The notes below the pieces were generated by a model. That model was not told the DNA's origin. It did not search any database and saw only the letters and a program-made list of their open reading frames with translations. DNA of 64,000 bases from JADFWK01 sp035527895 (GTDB taxonomy: Bacteria; Desulfobacterota; DSM-4660; Desulfatiglandales; B25-G16), in contig DATKZQ010000106.1 in NCBI GenBank assembly GCA_035527895.1, positions 1 through 64,000 on the forward strand, read 5' to 3'. This document shows positions 27,069 through 35,651 of the stretch, in pieces. The position numbers and the translations under genes are program-made. The stretch's first letter is position 1, and each line of letters opens with the position of its first letter.

Positions 27069-28241
27069 ATGGCTGCTAAAGGAGCATCAACAGGAGCCCT
27101 CAGCACTGTGGACTTAAGAGGGGGCCACCTGACGAAGGTCTTCATCAATTTAGACAATCTCACCCATAATATGGCTCTTTTGCAGGAGCTTGCGGGTTTA
27201 TGCCCCCTGTGGCCCGCCATCAAGGCGAACGCTTATGGACATGACGCGGAGATCATAGCAGGGCACCTCATAACCATGGGCTATACAACTCTGGGCGTTG
27301 CCCATGTTTCTGAGGCCATAGAGCTGATTGAAAAAGGGCTAAGGGCACTATATGTAGTCTTCTCCCCGAGTTTACCTGAAAACAGCGAATACTTCGTCCG
27401 GTATGAGGTAGAACCGGTCGTGTGCACGCTGGATCAAATGAGAGGTCTCGCTGAGGCAGCACGAAAGGCCAAAAAACATCTTGCCGTTCACCTCAAGGTT
27501 GATACCGGCATGGGCCGGGTGGGCATTCGGCCCGATGAGGTGAGTGGTTTTCTCAAACGCTGCCGTGATCTTCCGGAGGTTTCGGTAAGGGGGATCATGA
27601 GCCATTTTCCCGGGGCTGATGAGCAGGACAAGTCATTTTCCCGAAAACAGATCGACATATTTGAGCAGGTTAGAATAGCATCCCGAGAATATGGGATAGA
27701 GTCATATCATCTCGCAAACAGCGCCGCAATCTTCGACCTGCCGGAGGCCTCTTTCGATGCAGCGCGTCCTGGGATATCCATTTACGGTCTGAAGCCGTCC
27801 AACATGATTCTGAACCCGCGGGTAAACGAACTGAAACCGGTGCTTGAGTGGAAAACCCGCATTATATTTCAAAAGGAGGTGCCCGCCGGCACAGGCTTGA
27901 GTTACGGGCATATGTTCCACACGGATAAACCCTCCTTGATCGCCACCATTCCCCTGGGATACGGCGACGGGTTAAGCAGGCTTTTCTCAAACAAGGTGGA
28001 GTTCCTGGTAGGCGGTGTACGATGCCGGCAGGTCGGCCGGATTTGCATGGATCAGTGTCTCGTTGATGTAACCGCCTTGGGAGGAAGGGCGAAGTTGGGA
28101 GATGAAGTGGTCATTATCGGCAGGCAAGGTAACGAGGAAATAACAGCCGATGAGCTTGCCGAGAGGCTCGGTACCATCAACTACGAAATCGTGACCAACA
28201 TAGCGCGCCGCGTTCCCCGAATCCCGCTTGGCAAGCTCTAA
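27069..28241 (+). CDS. alr: alanine racemase
   Basis: A 390-residue PLP enzyme interconverting L- and D-alanine for peptidoglycan synthesis or for D-alanine use. The PLP lysine is Lys52 in PAIKANAYGHD, the second catalytic base is Tyr279 in GTGLSYGHMF, and RPGISIYG plus CMDQCLVDVT are family signatures. Length is normal with about 20 extra N-terminal residues. Its placement beside two alanine dehydrogenase genes suggests a catabolic role as well: D-alanine to L-alanine to pyruvate. Confidence 0.93.
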   Translation: MAAKGASTGALSTVDLRGGHLTKVFINLDNLTHNMALLQELAGLCPLWPAIKANAYGHDAEIIAGHLITMGYTTLGVAHVSEAIELIEKGLRALYVVFSPSLPENSEYFVRYEVEPVVCTLDQMRGLAEAARKAKKHLAVHLKVDTGMGRVGIRPDEVSGFLKRCRDLPEVSVRGIMSHFPGADEQDKSFSRKQIDIFEQVRIASREYGIESYHLANSAAIFDLPEASFDAARPGISIYGLKPSNMILNPRVNELKPVLEWKTRIIFQKEVPAGTGLSYGHMFHTDKPSLIATIPLGYGDGLSRLFSNKVEFLVGGVRCRQVGRICMDQCLVDVTALGGRAKLGDEVVIIGRQGNEEITADELAERLGTINYEIVTNIARRVPRIPLGKL

Positions 28242-28255
28242 TCCTTTCAGGCACT

Positions 28256-29386
28256 TCAGGCCTTCATTTCCCCATACGTCTCAGCGAGTATCTCAATCCC
28301 CTTCCCGATGCTCTCGGGCTTGAGCGCAGGGAAGGTCAGGCGAAAGAACGGCCCTCCGTTCTTGTCGCGGTAGTGTTGTGCCCATCCGGGCGCAAACACA
28401 CTGGCAGGAGCAATATTAACGCCCTTTGTCTTTGCGGCGGCGATATAGGCTGTTTCGTCCTGGATGCCGGGCAGCCAGATTCCGGTAAAGAAGCCCCCTG
28501 TGGGTTGGGGTACTTCAACTTCGCCAAAGTATTGGGATAAGGATGTGTTAAACGCTTCCAGCCTGGGACGATACAAATCCGTGAGGTAGTCAAGATTCCT
28601 GTCGTATTCACCGCAATCAATGATACGGTGGATCACGGCCTGAGTGGGGTAGTTTGGGTTCAGCCGCGTGTTCGCTATCACGGGGGTTAATCGCTCCACC
28701 ACGGCCTCCGGAAAGATCCCGAATCCACATTTGGTACCAGGCGAAAGGGTCTTGGTGAAAGACCCTATGAGGCAGGCCGTGGCATACTTGGAGAGATCGA
28801 GTCCCGGGTTCTTCTGGCCGTCATACCGCAATTCATAGTAGGCGATATCACAGGCGTAAAGCGTGTTGTGTGCGGCACAGAGTTCCGCAGCAGCCTCGAT
28901 ATTGTCGAATGCAGAAACCAAACCGGTGGGATTCTGATGATAGATGATTCGATAAAAGAGCTTGACGTCCCCAGCGGAAAGCTCTTTCTCCAGGACATCT
29001 AGGTCGATGCCCTCGGACGTGAATGGAATACCAATGACCTCATGCTCGTACCGGAGCGCATCGGCCAGAGCTCGATCATAGGTTAAAGCTTCCATGGCAA
29101 TTCGACTGCCCCGGGGAAAGGATTTGAGAAGCATCGAGAATACCTCCATGCCTCCGTTAAAGCAAATCAGCCGCTTATTGGGATCGCCTTCGATGCCAAA
29201 CCTGCGGGCCAGGATCTGTTTTAAAGGAATAAAACCGTTGAAATCCGCAACTCCAGGGGTTTGATACTGCAGGATTTGCGGCCCATATGTTCTTACAACC
29301 TCACCATAGCTGTTGGCGACCAATTCGCTCACAGCTTCCAGTGCTTCTTCAGCAGGCACACCTCGTAAAAAGCTAATCTGGTTCAT
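28256..29386 (-). CDS. PLP-dependent aminotransferase, class I/II (LysN-like)
   Basis: A 376-residue fold-type I aminotransferase resembling the 2-aminoadipate transaminase/MocR-catalytic-domain branch. Visible active-site elements are the QNPTG loop (151-155), Asp180 with Tyr183 for the PLP ring, the Schiff-base Lys212 in GSFTKTLSPGTKCGF, and a C-terminal Arg in FFRLTFP for the substrate carboxylate. It converges with alanine racemase with 14 bp between them. Substrate could be aminoadipate, an aromatic or a branched amino acid; the name is therefore generic. Confidence 0.87.
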   Translation of the reverse strand: MNQISFLRGVPAEEALEAVSELVANSYGEVVRTYGPQILQYQTPGVADFNGFIPLKQILARRFGIEGDPNKRLICFNGGMEVFSMLLKSFPRGSRIAMEALTYDRALADALRYEHEVIGIPFTSEGIDLDVLEKELSAGDVKLFYRIIYHQNPTGLVSAFDNIEAAAELCAAHNTLYACDIAYYELRYDGQKNPGLDLSKYATACLIGSFTKTLSPGTKCGFGIFPEAVVERLTPVIANTRLNPNYPTQAVIHRIIDCGEYDRNLDYLTDLYRPRLEAFNTSLSQYFGEVEVPQPTGGFFTGIWLPGIQDETAYIAAAKTKGVNIAPASVFAPGWAQHYRDKNGGPFFRLTFPALKPESIGKGIEILAETYGEMKA

Positions 29387-29770
29387 ACCGTCATCCTCCG
29401 TCGTATAGAAACAAAAAGGTGATTATCGTCTTCTTATAGGAATAGCACGATGAGTACCTCGTTGAAACCCCACTTATTCAAAAAAAACGGTTTCTGTCAA
29501 TCTTTATGGGCTTCTTGGTCAAAACCGGATCGGTCATCTTTCCCAAATCATACCACAGGCCGATGGGGGTATCGCAAATACATATCCGGCCGACTGTGGC
29601 CGGATAGAGACCCTCATGCCCTCTGCCCAAGGGAGTCTCGTCCCACCGGGCTGGAGCGGGCACACGGAAGTTAAAGGCCCGGTATCTTTCTGTAGACCAT
29701 TACCCTTTCGCGAACCAAATGGGTCTGCTTATGACAATACCACGTACACGGAGCAAAGGATATACGCGCT
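29387..29770. other. intergenic stretch, no feature recognised
   Basis: About 380 bp between two minus-strand genes. It should hold the aminotransferase promoter. Only short open frames without ribosome-binding sites are present. Confidence 0.4.
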
Positions 29771-30868
29771 TTAGAAGTTCTTCCCGACGTTCAGAAAAAA
29801 AGTGATATCTGCGCCGGTATTTGAAGAGGTAAAGAAATCCTCTACCAACCCTCCTTGAATACATATGCCCGTTTTTGTGAGATAACCTACGCCCAGCAAC
29901 AGATTCCACATCCTTCTATCCAGCATTTCAAGGCCTGTATCCTCAAATGGCCTGGTTATGTAGTACAGCTGCGTTAAACCGGAGAATCGTTCACTGAGCT
30001 TATACTCTGCTCCCAGCATAATCTCACAGAACGTCCTCAGTGAAACGTTCACTTGTTCAAAGGCATGCCCCGGGAAGATAACGTCGGCATTTAAATAGGC
30101 GGTTAACCTCTTAATGGTTTTTTGAAGCAACAGGCCAAACCCGTAATCCACTTCCCCGCTTCCAAATGCCCTCTCCTCATCTCCAGTCGGAATTTTGACG
30201 GAGAACCGGGCGCTCAGACAGGGCACCCTGTTCCCCTCATCCCATATCTTCCCTTTTACCCTTAACGCGAGATCTCCTAACCCCGAGGATCCTTCCTTGC
30301 CTTCAATAAAGGCGTTATCATTCTGCTTGACAGAGTAGGTATAGGTATCCGCTCGTTCGTATTGGTCTTCCTTTTCCCTTAAGTTTCTTACAACATTGAA
30401 GAATCCTTCAAATTCCAGGATAGCGTGGTCCATAAAGCCGCCGGAACTGTAAACAAAGGGAACCGACATGCCGATTTCAACCCCTGACAAGATCCCATAT
30501 TTCACTTCCAGACAGGTCCTAATCATTTCCATATCCATGTAACCGATATAGTTTTCCGATTTTCCCCACTGGAGCGTATTCGTAATGGCGGTGTTAAGGC
30601 TTAGTGAATACCTCCTTTCAGGGTACGGTTCGGCCCTGTCAGGGATCGGCTGGAGAAACAGGAGTTGAATCGGGGCCTGGTTTACAATGGGAATTGGCCC
30701 CGATATTCTATCCCAATCGTCCCTGGAATCTTTGCAGAATGCGCTTCCCGAATTGAGAAAAAGGATAAACCCAATGGAATAGGCCATCAATTGGCAGGGT
30801 TTTAAACCACGCTGTGCCCTTTCGTGCAATACTGCTACAAGACTCCTAAATCGTTGAATCAAATCCAT
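29771..30868 (-). CDS. DUF3187 family protein, probable outer-membrane protein
   Basis: About 365 residues matching DUF3187: NQAPIQLLFLQPIPD at the mature N-terminus, repeated amphipathic beta strands and many aromatic residues, as in outer-membrane barrels. A hydrophobic segment (YSIGFILFLNSGSAF) serves as signal peptide. The ATG at 30868 follows GGGCGGGAG; a TTG at 30931 and an ATG at 30787 are alternatives. The C-terminus ends in VGKNF, compatible with barrel insertion. No function is known for the family. Confidence 0.75.
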   Translation of the reverse strand: MDLIQRFRSLVAVLHERAQRGLKPCQLMAYSIGFILFLNSGSAFCKDSRDDWDRISGPIPIVNQAPIQLLFLQPIPDRAEPYPERRYSLSLNTAITNTLQWGKSENYIGYMDMEMIRTCLEVKYGILSGVEIGMSVPFVYSSGGFMDHAILEFEGFFNVVRNLREKEDQYERADTYTYSVKQNDNAFIEGKEGSSGLGDLALRVKGKIWDEGNRVPCLSARFSVKIPTGDEERAFGSGEVDYGFGLLLQKTIKRLTAYLNADVIFPGHAFEQVNVSLRTFCEIMLGAEYKLSERFSGLTQLYYITRPFEDTGLEMLDRRMWNLLLGVGYLTKTGICIQGGLVEDFFTSSNTGADITFFLNVGKNF

Positions 30869-31146
30869 CGCTCCCGCCCAGAGTAGTCCGAATCGGATCT
30901 TGCCAGTATCACAAAGGCAAAATAGTTTCAACTGCTTATTATGCTATCGATTATTGCCTTAACTCCGCAGTATGATGATGAGCATTTATTCAGCCTATTG
31001 AATCAAATGGAATGCCGTTGCAACCTTAGATCAGGAGTTGGAAGCGCAGAGTAGCGTCGAAAAGACAGGTTTTTCCGATTCGGGGCCTACCGCGAATTAT
31101 TCACGTGGTGGGTTTAGGTGCAACCGTGACTCAAGTTGCTTTTTGT

Positions 31147-31380
31147 GAACGAGACTATCCTGCTAGTAGACGATGAACCGATGATTCTTCGGGTAGGTTC
31201 CGCGGTGCTTCCGGAATTGGTTTTCAAGGCAGAAGTAGGCAGGGAGGCTATTGAGGTTTACAAAAAAGGGAGATTCCATCGATCTGGTGATTTTTGATAT
31301 GATCATGCCGGATATGTGAGGGACCGAGACCCATGATAGGTTGAAAGACATTAACCCCAATGTAAGTGTGCTCCTTTCGA
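31147..31380 (+). pseudogene. response-regulator receiver domain remnant
   Basis: The frame starting at GTG 31147 reads ETILLVDDEPMILRVG, the beta1-alpha1 of a CheY-like receiver with the acidic pocket DD. After EVYKKG the frame shifts by one base and continues as IDLVIFDMIMPDM, containing the phosphorylatable Asp. A TGA then replaces a Gly codon, followed by HDRLKDINPNVSVLLS. Homology stops at about 31380, where a palindromic repeat begins. At least one frameshift, one stop and a truncation make it a clear pseudogene. Confidence 0.8.
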
Positions 31381-31389
31381 GGGAAATGA

Positions 31390-31550
31390 ACCACCCTGCA
31401 GCAAGCTGTAGGGTATCCAATGTCAAGGTCCCCTCCCTTAATGGGAGGGGATAAAGGGGAGGGTGACCAAACATTTTATCACCCCCCCCTAACCTCCCCC
31501 ATCAAGGGGGAGGCACTATGTCGTAACCCTGCAGCAATCTGCAGGGAATT
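31390..31550. repeat. modular palindromic repeat, copy A
   Basis: It starts with CCACCCTGCAGCAAGCTG, continues through GGTATCCAATGTCAAGG, a GGGAGGGG block, ACATTTTATCACCCCC and ends with a perfect 8-bp hairpin CCCTGCAG-CAAT-CTGCAGGG (31527-31546). The same modules in the same order occur at 52899-53042 and in part at 36679-36702. It directly follows the truncated receiver pseudogene, so the element may have inserted there. No coding capacity. Confidence 0.8.
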
Positions 31551-31797
31551 ATCAAGTTAAACATGATAGTCCTGCAGGTACATTCCCCAACCAGCAACTT
31601 GGCCCGTTACCTCTCCTTCCTTTACATCCTTAACAATGCAAAAAGCCCTTCGCAATCAGCAGACCGCCCTACCCTTCTTCTTCCCGATCTCAAGCCGTTG
31701 ACATCCATGAGAAGAAGAATTACCTTCCTTCTTCGCTCCATACCCATTATAATTCTCGGTATATGATCGGAGATTCTTAGAATAGGCAGTTCCTTAC

Positions 31798-32409
31798 ATG
31801 AAGATACTCACCGTTTCAGATTCTGTCGAACCGGCGTTGTACGATCATTTCGATGCCGAGCGCTTTTCAGGCGTAAACCTTATCCTATCCTGTGGCGATC
31901 TCCCGCCGGAATACCTCTCCTTCTTAGTCCATGCCTTAAGTGCTCCCCTTTACTATGTAAAAGGGAATCACGATATCCGACACAGCTCAAAGCCTCCCGA
32001 TGGGTGCATCAATCTGAACGCTAAGCTGATCCAATTCCAGGGGATCAAGATCCTCGGATTGGAAGGGTCCCGTTGGTATAACGGAGGCCCCTATCAGTAC
32101 ACCGAACGGCAGATGCGGAGAACGATTCGAGGTCTTCGAACAGCAATGTGGTTTCAGAAGGGCATCGACATTATTAACACACATGCACCTCCTCGGCATA
32201 TTCATGATGCAGAGGATCGATGTCACAGGGGATTTGAGAGCTTCCGGTGGCTCATCGACAAGTACTCGCCCGGGTACTTTATTCACGGGCACACTCATGC
32301 CAACTTCACCGATGCCTCGCAGCGCATAACGATTGTGAACAAAACAAAGGTGGTTAACAGCTATGGATTTTACCTATTTGAAATCGAAGATCGCGAGATT
32401 GCTCAATAG
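31798..32409 (+). CDS. metallophosphoesterase
   Basis: A 203-residue calcineurin-like phosphoesterase. Metal-site motifs seen are Asp8 in VSDS, Asp34 in CGDLP, GNHD (56-59), NTHAPP and GHTH. The first motif lacks the His of the usual D-x-H, as in a subfamily starting VSD-x-x-x-P. Substrate unknown; cyclic nucleotides, phosphoproteins or phosphodiesters are possible. The ParB-like gene overlaps its 3' end by 47 bp in another frame, implying translational coupling. Confidence 0.85.
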   Translation: MKILTVSDSVEPALYDHFDAERFSGVNLILSCGDLPPEYLSFLVHALSAPLYYVKGNHDIRHSSKPPDGCINLNAKLIQFQGIKILGLEGSRWYNGGPYQYTERQMRRTIRGLRTAMWFQKGIDIINTHAPPRHIHDAEDRCHRGFESFRWLIDKYSPGYFIHGHTHANFTDASQRITIVNKTKVVNSYGFYLFEIEDREIAQ

Positions 32410-33478
32410 AAGTGAAACCGCCCGAAATCAGAAGCGAAAAGCAGCAGAGGCAAAATCCTTTAAGGAGAATCAGCAACAAGAAGAGGCCTTTGACACCAGA
32501 GACCTGGGTACCCGGATGGTACCGGTTGACAAGATTGTCGGAAGTGTAGGGCGGTACCACGATTTCGATGACAAGTTCAGGCTGAAACACCATGTTCCTC
32601 ATGATAGGCTCCAAAACATCAAAAAGGCCATACGAGAAGGTCAGCCCATGCCACCCGTTGACCTGTATCAAATCAAGGATGAATTCTATGTCCTGGACGG
32701 CAACCATCGCGTTTCAGCAGCGAAGGAAATGGGCTACGGTGCTATCGATGCTCGCATCGTGGAGTTCATCCCCTCAAAAAACACGCTTGAGAATATACTG
32801 TATCGCGAAAAGGCCGGCTTTAGTGAAAAGACCGGGTTACCTTACGCTATAGAGCTCACGGAGGTTGGGCAGTACGCCCATCTGGCACTACAGATTTCAA
32901 AACACCGGCGCTTCTTTGAACAGGTACAAGGAAAACGTGTTTCCTTTGAAAACGCCGCTTTGGATTGGTATAAGACCATCTATCTTCCCCTGGTTGGTGT
33001 TATTGAAAAGGGATGTCTCATTAACTCATTCCCTGAACGTACCATTGCAGACCTGTATGCGTATATCTCTTCTCACCAATGGGAAAAAGGGCTGACTCGA
33101 AAATACGGCACCGGCATTGATCAGCTCATCCCTAAAGACATGGAGGACTTTCGAAAAAAGATGTCTACCAAAAAAGATTTTGAATATCCGGAGATGCAGC
33201 GGGAGATAACAGCGTTTGTCCTGATGAATGTCTCGGCAAAAAAAGAGCATCACATCATGGAGAAACTCTACGCGTTAAACGAAGTGCGGGAGATCCATTC
33301 CGTTCATGGTGATGTCGATATCCTTGTAAAAGCTGTCCTGACAAGAGATTTGCTATCTTCTGATGCCGAGATCATCGGGCAATTCGTCAGTGACCGGATA
33401 CGACAGATCCCTGGTGTGATAAGTACTCAGACCCTGATCCCCGCGTCTTCCAAGATAAAAAAGAATGAGTGTGGATGA
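32363..33478 (+). CDS. ParB-like / DUF4032-like / AsnC-ligand-domain fusion
   Basis: A 371-residue protein with three parts. A Lys/Glu-rich N-terminus (1-45) precedes a ParB/Srx-type nuclease-fold domain (about 51-140) with LDGNHRVSAAKEMG (111-124). A middle helical part (about 160-270) with YLPLVGVIEKGCLINSFPERTIADLYAYI resembles DUF4032. The end (about 283-365) is an Lrp/AsnC ligand-binding domain (AFVLMNVSAKKEHHIMEKL ... IPGVISTQTLI) without its HTH. It may sense a small molecule and act on nucleotides or DNA; this is inference from domains. The ATG lies inside the metallophosphoesterase gene. Confidence 0.72.
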   Translation: MDFTYLKSKIARLLNRSETARNQKRKAAEAKSFKENQQQEEAFDTRDLGTRMVPVDKIVGSVGRYHDFDDKFRLKHHVPHDRLQNIKKAIREGQPMPPVDLYQIKDEFYVLDGNHRVSAAKEMGYGAIDARIVEFIPSKNTLENILYREKAGFSEKTGLPYAIELTEVGQYAHLALQISKHRRFFEQVQGKRVSFENAALDWYKTIYLPLVGVIEKGCLINSFPERTIADLYAYISSHQWEKGLTRKYGTGIDQLIPKDMEDFRKKMSTKKDFEYPEMQREITAFVLMNVSAKKEHHIMEKLYALNEVREIHSVHGDVDILVKAVLTRDLLSSDAEIIGQFVSDRIRQIPGVISTQTLIPASSKIKKNECG

Positions 33479-33562
33479 CTGTTGTGCTGCATAGCGAAAA
33501 TTTTTTTGTAATAGTTTCTCCGAAAAATAGTCTCTAAGTTTTTTGACGAAAGAGGAAAAGAC

Positions 33563-34297
33563 TTGGAACCACTTATCGGCATCCCCTGCAGCATGCAGGA
33601 ACCTCAGGATGAACTGGGCAGTGAGGCATCAGCTGCCCCACAGAGCTATCTTAGAGCTGTGGAGTTGGCCGGCGCGGTGCCGGTTCTCATACCCATCACC
33701 CAGAAGGAGACCACGCTCCGCGCAATCTATAGGCATATACATGGCTTGCTGCTGGTTGGTGGTGTGGATATCCAGCCGCGACGATACCATGAACAGCCCC
33801 ACCCGGCCCTGGGCAAGACAGATCCCAAACGGGATTGGGCGGAATTTACCGTCGCATCCTGGGCACTTGCAGACGGAATGCCGGTCTTGGGTATCTGCCG
33901 GGGCATCCAAGTCCTCAACGTCATATTCGGCGGCACCCTGTGGCAAGACATCGGTGCTCAGGCAAGCGATGCCGTTGAGCACAACTTCCATCCCGGCTAT
34001 GCATATAACCGGCTCTCCCATTCACTGCACCTTGAGCGGGACAGCCGGTTGGCGGAGATCTTTGGTGACCTGGAGATTCAGGTCAACAGTCTGCACCACC
34101 AGGCCGTAAAGGAGGTTGGTAAGGGGCTCCGGGTGACTGCCAGAGCACCTGATGGGATCGTGGAGGGCCTGGAGGGCAGTGATACTGCATGGGTTGCCGG
34201 AGTGCAGTGGCATCCGGAGTGGCTTTTGGAGGATGATCCGCGTATGAAGGGGCTTTTTGAAACCTTTCTCGTGAAATGCAGTGGGTATCGGAGGTAG
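33563..34297 (+). CDS. class I glutamine-amidotransferase-like hydrolase (PuuD-like)
   Basis: A 244-residue peptidase C26 family protein, related to gamma-glutamyl-gamma-aminobutyrate hydrolase. The nucleophile is Cys112 in GICRGIQVLNV, with His217 and Glu219 in GVQWHPEW, a complete triad. LLVGGVDIQPRRY is the family's oxyanion-side motif. It hydrolyses gamma-glutamyl amide bonds. The TTG start is supported by AGAGGAAAAG. The D-amino-acid aminotransferase gene begins 2 bp after its stop, so they form an operon, possibly linking glutamyl-compound breakdown with D-glutamate. Confidence 0.87.
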   Translation: MEPLIGIPCSMQEPQDELGSEASAAPQSYLRAVELAGAVPVLIPITQKETTLRAIYRHIHGLLLVGGVDIQPRRYHEQPHPALGKTDPKRDWAEFTVASWALADGMPVLGICRGIQVLNVIFGGTLWQDIGAQASDAVEHNFHPGYAYNRLSHSLHLERDSRLAEIFGDLEIQVNSLHHQAVKEVGKGLRVTARAPDGIVEGLEGSDTAWVAGVQWHPEWLLEDDPRMKGLFETFLVKCSGYRR

Positions 34298-34299
34298 GC

Positions 34300-35160
34300 A
34301 TGGTAGGATATCTCAATGGGAGCTATCTGCCAAGGGAACAGATAGCGATATCACCCGATGACCGGGGCTTTCTTTTTTCCGATGGTCTTTATGAGGTGAT
34401 ACGCAGTTATGACGGCACGTTATTTCAGGCTCAGGCACACCTCGATCGTCTCAACTATGGGGCCCAGGCGCTACGACTTAATACGGTGGATTTTCGATAT
34501 CTGATTGATGTCGCCCAAGAGCTCATTCAGCGAAATCACCTCAACCAGGGCGATGCCACGGTATACCTTCAGGTGACACGGGGTATAGCTCCCCGAACCC
34601 ATCGCTTTCCTTGTCCAGAAACCCCGCTCACGATCTACGCGACAGCCAGCTCCTTTTCGCCTAAAAATGCCGCATTCGAGGATGGCATCAGCGTTATCCT
34701 GTTCCCTGATCAGCGGTGGGCACGATGCGACATAAAAACGGTGAGCTTAATTGCAAATGTCTTGGCCCACCAACAGGCCCGAGACTACGGAGCCTCTGAG
34801 GCGATCTTTGTTCGTGACGGGGTCGCTCTGGAGGGAACCCACAGCAATTTTTTCGGGGTATTCAAGGGGACAGTTGTCACTGCTCCGAAAACGAACTACA
34901 TCCTTGGCGGCATAACGCGGCAGGTCGTACTGGATCTCTGCAAAGACCTTTCGATCCCTTTCCAAGAAAGGCCTATCCTCGAGCCTGAACTTCAGCACGC
35001 CGAAGAACTGATGGTCATCGGCACCATAACCGAAATAACACCTATCGTAACAATCGATAATGAGAAAGTCGGATCGGGCAGGCCCGGAACCATTACGAGA
35101 CGATTACACAAGGCTTTTAGAGAATTCGTCACCTCCACAAAGAAAACGGGCGCCCCTTAA
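34300..35160 (+). CDS. dat: D-amino acid aminotransferase (class IV PLP)
   Basis: A 286-residue fold-type IV enzyme. The ATG at 34300, with CGGAGG just upstream, is preferred over one at 34276 inside the previous gene. PLP Lys146 lies in RCDIKTVSLI, Glu178 in ALEGTHSNFF binds the PLP nitrogen, and RGFLFSDGLYEVIR is the N-terminal signature. The sequence fits D-alanine aminotransferase more than branched-chain aminotransferase by its length and the RGIAPRTHRFP segment. It interconverts D-alanine and D-glutamate, in line with the alanine racemase 6 kb upstream. Confidence 0.88.
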   Translation: MVGYLNGSYLPREQIAISPDDRGFLFSDGLYEVIRSYDGTLFQAQAHLDRLNYGAQALRLNTVDFRYLIDVAQELIQRNHLNQGDATVYLQVTRGIAPRTHRFPCPETPLTIYATASSFSPKNAAFEDGISVILFPDQRWARCDIKTVSLIANVLAHQQARDYGASEAIFVRDGVALEGTHSNFFGVFKGTVVTAPKTNYILGGITRQVVLDLCKDLSIPFQERPILEPELQHAEELMVIGTITEITPIVTIDNEKVGSGRPGTITRRLHKAFREFVTSTKKTGAP

Positions 35161-35651
35161 TGAAGGCCATGGCTTAGTGATCAGAATCCCCAAGAAAAGC
35201 CCTTTTCACCAAGATTTGTATGGCGTCGTTCTACCTTCATGTGTCATTCGCTTGTCTGTTGGTAGACCCTAATGCCTACCATGGCGAACATTGCAGACGA
35301 AAAAGGTGTCTAGACAAGGACCTGTTTCTCTGGTATCAAAAAAGTCGGCAGATCTGAATGACAATATTTTATACCTCCCGTAAGCAGCTAGTAGTACGAT
35401 TCTAAAATAACATTGGATGTTGCCTGTCATTGCGAGGAGTCCTTCGGCTTTGCTCAGGATAAACTCCGCGACGAAGCAATCTCAATGGAATTCCAGGGTT
35501 TTAGAGATTGCTTCGCTTCGCCCCGCCTGACGTCCGGCGGGCTGGCCCGCCAGACTTTTGGCGGGCAGGTCGCAATGACTTCTTATATTGCGAGCATATT
35601 TAGGAATCATTCTACTGGTAAACAAGATAGATCCAAACAAAGGTTGAGGGC
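35161..35651. other. intergenic region with dispersed palindromic repeat
   Basis: About 490 bp that contain the element at 35426-35579. An open frame of 88 codons here is encoded by the repeat and is not a gene. AAGGTTGAGG precedes the next start. Confidence 0.5.
35426..35579. repeat. MITE-like palindromic repeat with terminal inverted repeats
   Basis: A 154-bp element with 10-bp terminal inverted repeats GTCATTGCGA / TCGCAATGAC. Inside are CGAAGCAATCTC (35472-35483) and its complement GAGATTGCTTCG (35504-35515), plus a nested hairpin GCCCGCC-AGACTTTT-GGCGGGC near the right end. This type of element is widespread between genes of many bacteria. The nested GCCCGCC hairpin recurs inside a different repeat at 52988-53007. 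Confidence 0.85.

Noticed and set aside
31270..31330. In-frame UGA in the receiver-domain remnant as another selenocysteine
   Set aside because: The UGA is at a Gly position, a frameshift lies upstream and no suitable hairpin follows; this is a pseudogene.
31563..31766. 67-codon frame before the metallophosphoesterase
   Set aside because: No ribosome-binding site, composition not protein-like, begins at the edge of a repeat.
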